64,000 nt of DNA, taken from the NCBI GenBank assembly GCA_001784175.1, contig MFPR01000028.1, positions 7,606 through 71,605 on the forward strand. The letters are read 5' to 3'. A model generated the notes under the pieces. The model was not told the origin of the DNA. It saw only the letters and a list, made by a program, of their open reading frames with translations, and searched no databases. Below, in pieces: positions 60,291 to 64,000 of the stretch (its first letter is position 1; each line of letters begins with the position of its first letter). The DNA comes from Candidatus Lindowbacteria bacterium RIFCSPLOWO2_12_FULL_62_27. Lineage in GTDB: Bacteria; Lindowbacteria; 2-12-FULL-62-27. Both the position numbers and the translations under genes were made by a program.

Positions 60291-60616
60291 GTGCCGGCCC
60301 TTTCCGGCAACGCGCTTCGGACGGCCTCGGAAAGCTGTTTGGACGACGGCAGTTTGCCCTTTAGATTGCCTGGGGGTATGGCTGCCACCAATTCTCTCAC
60401 AACCTGTGAGAGAAAGTCCGGGGCCGTGTGGGTCAGATAGAACTGCTGCATGCGCCAAAGATTCTGTGACGAAAATCCCCGGGTTTCTGGAAACGCCTTT
60501 CACAAATCTCGCGCCACCATCTCCACGACTGATTCACCGCCGACAACATACGAGCCTTCGAGGGCCGGAATCAGGTTCGAGTAAAATCGTTCAAAGACGT
60601 CTGCGATCTGCTCCAT
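60287..60616 (-). pseudogene. DUF1016 N-domain (YhcG-like) frame with in-frame TGA
   Basis: A frame starts at ATG 60616 (GAGG upstream; 12 bases after the peptidase stop) and runs MEQIADVFERFYSNL...VVEMVARDL, then TGA at 60502-60500, then continues in the same frame for 70 residues: KAFPETRGFSSQNLWRMQQF and further to a stop at 60289-60287. The joined text matches DUF1016_N (LAxDLxxxFPxxxGFSxxNLxxMxxFY), with the stop where relatives have a polar residue; a single CGA-to-TGA change would explain it. The rest of YhcG (PDDEXK part) is missing. Only one base changed, so decay is recent or the base is an error. Confidence 0.65.
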
Positions 60617-60628
60617 AGTCGGCCTCGA

Positions 60629-61348
60629 TTACAATTCGATCCTTTCCAATTTTTCCTTGCGTTTCCGCCAGTCGGGCATGATCCTCGACAATAAATCATA
60701 AAACCGGATGGTGTGCCGGGGGACCTTCAGGTGACAACACTCGTGGATGATCACATAGTCGATGCACTGCAAAGTGGTCTTGATCAATTCCGGATTTAGA
60801 TAGATATGCCGCCCATTCGTACAGCTTCCCCACCGCCTCGGCATTTTCCGGATGGAGAGCGGCGAATCAGTGATGCCGTATTTTCGCGCGCGCTCGTGAC
60901 AAACGGCCAGTCTCTCCGGAAACTTGGTTCCGGCGCGTTCGCGGTACCAGCGATCCAGCAGGAGGCGGGTCCGTGTTCTGTCTCCACTGTTTTTTGTAAA
61001 GACTTTCAAATATTTTCCGTCCAGTTTTACCCTCTCATCGGCGGCCTTCACGATTTTCAGCCTGTACTGCCTGCCCAAATACCGGTGACTTTCGCCGCTG
61101 ACATACTGTTTCGGCGGCATTTTGGGCAAAAACGTCCGGAAAAAATCCTGCTGGTGGACAACCCAGCGGGCTTTCGACCGGACAATTTCTCGGACTCTTC
61201 GAATATTCGCAACTCTCGGGGCAACCACTGTGACGGACAAATTCGGGTGCACGCTGATTTGCAGTGTTCGGCGGTCCCGGCGGACCAATTCATAGGGAAT
61301 TTGCCTTCGGCCATATTCGATCACATGAACGGTGTCGGGTTTACCCAT
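60629..61348 (-). CDS. YgjP-like M48/DUF45 metallopeptidase
   Basis: 239 residues. Zinc site His-Glu-x-x-His in YVIIHECCHLKVPRHTIRFYDLL, and the preceding MPRRWGSCTNGRHIYLNPELIKT is typical of DUF45/YgjP. The N-terminal half (IEYGRRQIPYELVRRDRRTLQISVHPNLSVTVVAP) is the usual beta-rich extension. This family is a common companion of type I restriction hsdR genes, as here: its start overlaps the hsdR stop by 8 bases. Function in restriction is not known. Confidence 0.9.
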   Translation of the reverse strand: MGKPDTVHVIEYGRRQIPYELVRRDRRTLQISVHPNLSVTVVAPRVANIRRVREIVRSKARWVVHQQDFFRTFLPKMPPKQYVSGESHRYLGRQYRLKIVKAADERVKLDGKYLKVFTKNSGDRTRTRLLLDRWYRERAGTKFPERLAVCHERARKYGITDSPLSIRKMPRRWGSCTNGRHIYLNPELIKTTLQCIDYVIIHECCHLKVPRHTIRFYDLLSRIMPDWRKRKEKLERIEL

Positions 61349-64000
61349 CCGCGTACCGCGCTCTGGCCACGTCCAGCGCCCGCTCCATGATCGAATCTAT
61401 CGCGTCATAATCCAAGTCGAGTTTGTATTTTTCATTGGTTTCAACAAGGACGTCCTCGATTTCGTTTCTCATTTTATTTTTAACGTCCTCGTTGTCCGGC
61501 CACGCGACGATTTTGTTGGCGCGTACAATCTCGTCAATCTTTATCCCGAGGTCCGCCGAGACATCCCTGGCGTTGAATCCGTCACCACCGCGCGATTCCA
61601 GGGCCTCATGGACAACACCATAGAAAGCCCGGGCCACGCCCTCGTTTCGGATCTTGGCGGGCAACTCATCGCCGGTTCGGTTGCGCACCGATTCCATGAT
61701 CTCCTGCGCGCGGTTCAGATACTCCGCGTCCGAAACGCGTTTGTTCCGGTAGTCTCGGATCGTCTCCTCAAGCAGTTTTGAGAATTTCTTGTAAAATGCC
61801 GGATCTTCATCCATCTTTGCCGTGATGGTGCGCCTGGTCTGGCTGGCAATCATGTCCGCCTTGGCGGCCTTCCCTACGATGCTTTCCACTTCGGCCTGAA
61901 ACTTCTCCTTGTCAAAAATGTCCACCAGCGGCGTGATCTGAACGATCTCGTCCGATGTGACGTACGTATCCAGCAGTTTCTTGATCCGCGCTTCGTATTC
62001 CTTGAAATCGATCGACTCGGCATACCGCCGGCGGGCGGACGACCGGAGATTCATAAAGAATTTCAAATCTGTTTTGTATTTCTTGATTTTCTCGGCCGGG
62101 GTGTCGGTCAGGAATCTGGCGGTCGAAAGGGCGATTTCCAGCGTTCGGGCGAACGTGGACAGGCGGTCATAATATCGGTGCCGGAGCGGTTCATCCGCCA
62201 AATGCCGCTCATACGCCTCTTCGTCGTATTTGTTTTTGATTCCATTGAAAATATCCCATAGGTCGGAATGTTTCTGTGGAAGCGTTTTGACCTCGTCCGT
62301 CACGTTACACAGAGCCATTTCAATTTCGTCCTGCTGAAACTCGGACAACGCGCTGTATTTGGTCAACGCCTGATCCAGCTCTCCCAGAATACCGTAATAA
62401 TCGACGATGTATCCGAAGTCCTTTCCTTCGTACAGGCGGTTGACGCGCGCGATGGCCTGAAGCAGCGAATGGTCCGTCATTTTCCGGGTCAGATAGAGAA
62501 CGACATTCCGGGGCGCGTCAAAGCCGGTCAGGAGTTTGTCGACGACGATGATGATTTCCGGCCGGTCTCCGTTTTTGAAAGCGTTGATGAGTTGATCCTG
62601 ATAATCCTTTTCCGAACCGTATTTATCCATCATCTTTTTCCAGAATTTTTGGACTTCCGCTTTGGGTTCATCGTAGACGTCCTCATAGCCCTCGCGGGCA
62701 TCCGGGCCGGAGATCAGCACCTCGGAACTGACAAGGCCGAATTCGTCCAGATATTCCTTGTATTTCAAAGCCGCCAGTTTGGACGGCGCCGCAAGCTGTG
62801 CTTTGAATCCCGTTCCCTGCCAGGTCTTGGCGAAGTGGGCGCTGATGTCGTATGCGACCTGTTTGATTTTCTGCTCGGTTCTGTTGAGTTGGTCCGCCGT
62901 GCTGAACTTTTTCTTGAGGTCTTTGGTCTGCTCGTCCGTCAGCCCCTCCGACACCCGCTGAAACCAGCGGTCGATGGATTCCCGCGCTACATCCTGTTCC
63001 GCCAGCCGGCCCTCGTAAAGCCGAGGCACGACCGATTTGTCCCGCACCGCCTGGTCGATCGTGTAGGTATCGATCAATCCGCCGAATTTCTGCGCCGTGT
63101 TTTTCTCTTTTTTCATGAGCGGAGTGCCGGTAAAGCCGATGTAGCACGCGTTGGGAAACACCTGCTGCATTTGCGCGTGGGAAATCCCGTACTGACTGCG
63201 GTGGCTTTCGTCGACCAGGATAAACACGTCGCCTGACTCATTCTTGACGGAGCGTTGTTTGACCGCCGCCTGAAATTTGTCGATGACGGTTGTGATGACG
63301 GCGTCTTTGGGCGTGGTGACCAGATCGATCAGATGCTGGCCGGTACGGGCTTTGACCGGATCTTTTCCGCACTGGTGAAACGTTCTATAAATCTGGTCGT
63401 CCAGATCGATGCGGTCGGTGACCAGCACAATGCGGGGATTGGATATGGACGGCTCAAGCGCCAGCGCTTTGGCCAGCATCACCATGGTGAGAGATTTGCC
63501 GCTTCCCTGGGTGTGCCAGATCACCCCGCCCGTCCGGCGGCCTGTATCTCCGACCTTTGCGACGCGCTCGATTGTTTTTTTCACGGCAAAGTATTGCTGG
63601 TAACGCGCGACTTTTTTCTCGCCCGCGTCAAAGACGACGAATTGGTATGCCAGTTCCAAAAGCCTCCGCGGACGGCATAGGCAGTAAATGGCCTTGTCCT
63701 GTTCGGTCAGTTCGCGGCCGCCGGCCTGTTCCAGAGCGTCAAAATAGTCGCGCACGTAGGAAAAGCGGTCTGAAAAGAGGCGCTGTTTCTGGTCTCCACG
63801 GAGGGGCTTGTTCACCAGCCGGAGAAGTTCCGCTTCGTCCAACCCGGCTTCCCGCCAGACCGACCAGAATTTGGCGGCCGTTCCCGCCGTTGCGTATTTC
63901 GCTTCGTTTTTGGCGGCGGCCATCACAAGTTGGGAGTAAATAAAAAGTTTGGGAATTTCGCGGTCGCGCTGATTTCGAATCTGCTGGGATACAGCCTGTT
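61341..64000 (-). CDS. hsdR: Type I restriction enzyme R subunit HsdR (5' part outside the window)
   Basis: Frame open to the right edge: before the GTG-ATG at 63926 the codons read RDREIPKLFIYSQLV, a normal HsdR continuation, so the true start lies beyond 64000. About 885 residues are visible. Helicase motifs: TQGSGKSLTMVMLAKAL (Walker A), FILVDESHRSQYG (motif II), GFTGTPLMKK (III) and LTGFDAPRNVVLYLTRKMTDHSLLQAIARVNRLYEG (V-VI). The N-terminal endonuclease core is cut off. HsdR translocates DNA and cleaves it away from the target; HsdM and HsdS, if present, are right of the window. Confidence 0.95.
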   Translation of the reverse strand, partial: QAVSQQIRNQRDREIPKLFIYSQLVMAAAKNEAKYATAGTAAKFWSVWREAGLDEAELLRLVNKPLRGDQKQRLFSDRFSYVRDYFDALEQAGGRELTEQDKAIYCLCRPRRLLELAYQFVVFDAGEKKVARYQQYFAVKKTIERVAKVGDTGRRTGGVIWHTQGSGKSLTMVMLAKALALEPSISNPRIVLVTDRIDLDDQIYRTFHQCGKDPVKARTGQHLIDLVTTPKDAVITTVIDKFQAAVKQRSVKNESGDVFILVDESHRSQYGISHAQMQQVFPNACYIGFTGTPLMKKEKNTAQKFGGLIDTYTIDQAVRDKSVVPRLYEGRLAEQDVARESIDRWFQRVSEGLTDEQTKDLKKKFSTADQLNRTEQKIKQVAYDISAHFAKTWQGTGFKAQLAAPSKLAALKYKEYLDEFGLVSSEVLISGPDAREGYEDVYDEPKAEVQKFWKKMMDKYGSEKDYQDQLINAFKNGDRPEIIIVVDKLLTGFDAPRNVVLYLTRKMTDHSLLQAIARVNRLYEGKDFGYIVDYYGILGELDQALTKYSALSEFQQDEIEMALCNVTDEVKTLPQKHSDLWDIFNGIKNKYDEEAYERHLADEPLRHRYYDRLSTFARTLEIALSTARFLTDTPAEKIKKYKTDLKFFMNLRSSARRRYAESIDFKEYEARIKKLLDTYVTSDEIVQITPLVDIFDKEKFQAEVESIVGKAAKADMIASQTRRTITAKMDEDPAFYKKFSKLLEETIRDYRNKRVSDAEYLNRAQEIMESVRNRTGDELPAKIRNEGVARAFYGVVHEALESRGGDGFNARDVSADLGIKIDEIVRANKIVAWPDNEDVKNKMRNEIEDVLVETNEKYKLDLDYDAIDSIMERALDVARARYADG

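Noticed and set aside
60500-60502. TGA recoding (Trp/Gly code or selenocysteine)
   Set aside because: Many genes in the window end in TGA with tight ATGA overlaps, and no SECIS-like context was noted.
60807-61390. Plus-strand frame opposite YgjP
   Set aside because: Shadow of the YgjP-like gene, which has the zinc motif and the proper overlap with hsdR.

Overview
The window reads as a chromosome segment of a diderm (Gram-negative type) bacterium with moderately high G+C. LPS-type glycosyltransferases, signal peptides and a protein with an outer-membrane-like C-terminus support a diderm. A FlgD/T9SS-like C-terminal domain, an IS remnant, toxin-antitoxin (TA) pairs and dispersed palindromic repeats are also present. 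No rRNA or single marker fixes the phylum. The mix (two unlike transketolases, tandem RecB-type nuclease, riboswitch-controlled CbiX, long palindromic repeats) resembles uncultivated lineages rather than a model organism, and that is an inference.

Layout. 1-8.2 kb (+): end of a GH94 enzyme, ClpB, an eRF1-like small protein, a transglutaminase-like protein, a secreted M48 protease and transketolase 1. 8.2-15.2 kb (+): an operon of a one-helix membrane protein, a 1139-residue protein with two complete RecB-type PD-(D/E)XK nuclease modules, and a ComEC/Rec2 homologue whose metallo-beta-lactamase site is destroyed. 15.1-25.0 kb (-): a long run read kinase-TPR, GH13 glucosidase, SDR reductase, CbiMN/CbiQ/CbiO metal importer and an animal-type transketolase, with GC-rich palindromes between genes. 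25.1-25.8 kb (+): a cobalamin riboswitch in front of a CbiX-like chelatase. 25.7-38.9 kb: BioB, LPS core glycosyltransferases, a SirB1-like protein, tRNA-Arg(CCG), a GIY-YIG miniprotein, and a surface-sugar cluster (oxidoreductase, aminotransferase, acetyltransferase, membrane transferase, 2-epimerase) resembling the Wbp route to UDP-diacetamido-uronic acids.

38.9-43.3 kb is accessory DNA. Three TA pairs (BrnT/BrnA, HigB/HigA-like, PIN/UPF0175) and a shortened ORF6N gene alternate with four copies of a composite repeat built on the palindrome ATTCCC-N8-GGGAAT; the flanking arms of the copies occur in all four possible combinations. A transposase remnant and a surface-protein tail follow. 43.4-52.8 kb returns to housekeeping: bacterioferritin, then a tightly overlapped (-) operon alr-thiL-tsaE-tsaB-Y-family polymerase-like-uvrB, and a divergent ABC-F/RlmM-like pair.

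52.8-64 kb is defence-rich: AAA/DUF4143 ATPase with Sir2, an orphan immunity-like protein, TfoX with a beta-grasp protein, a nuclease-helicase (DUF2075), HicB/HicA, and a restriction cluster (HsdR running off the right edge, YgjP-type metallopeptidase, DUF1016 remnant with an in-frame TGA, HNH endonuclease). The strongest leads are the nuclease/ComEC operon, the mosaic repeat/TA array and the right-end restriction cluster. All function calls come from reading motifs; no database search was run.
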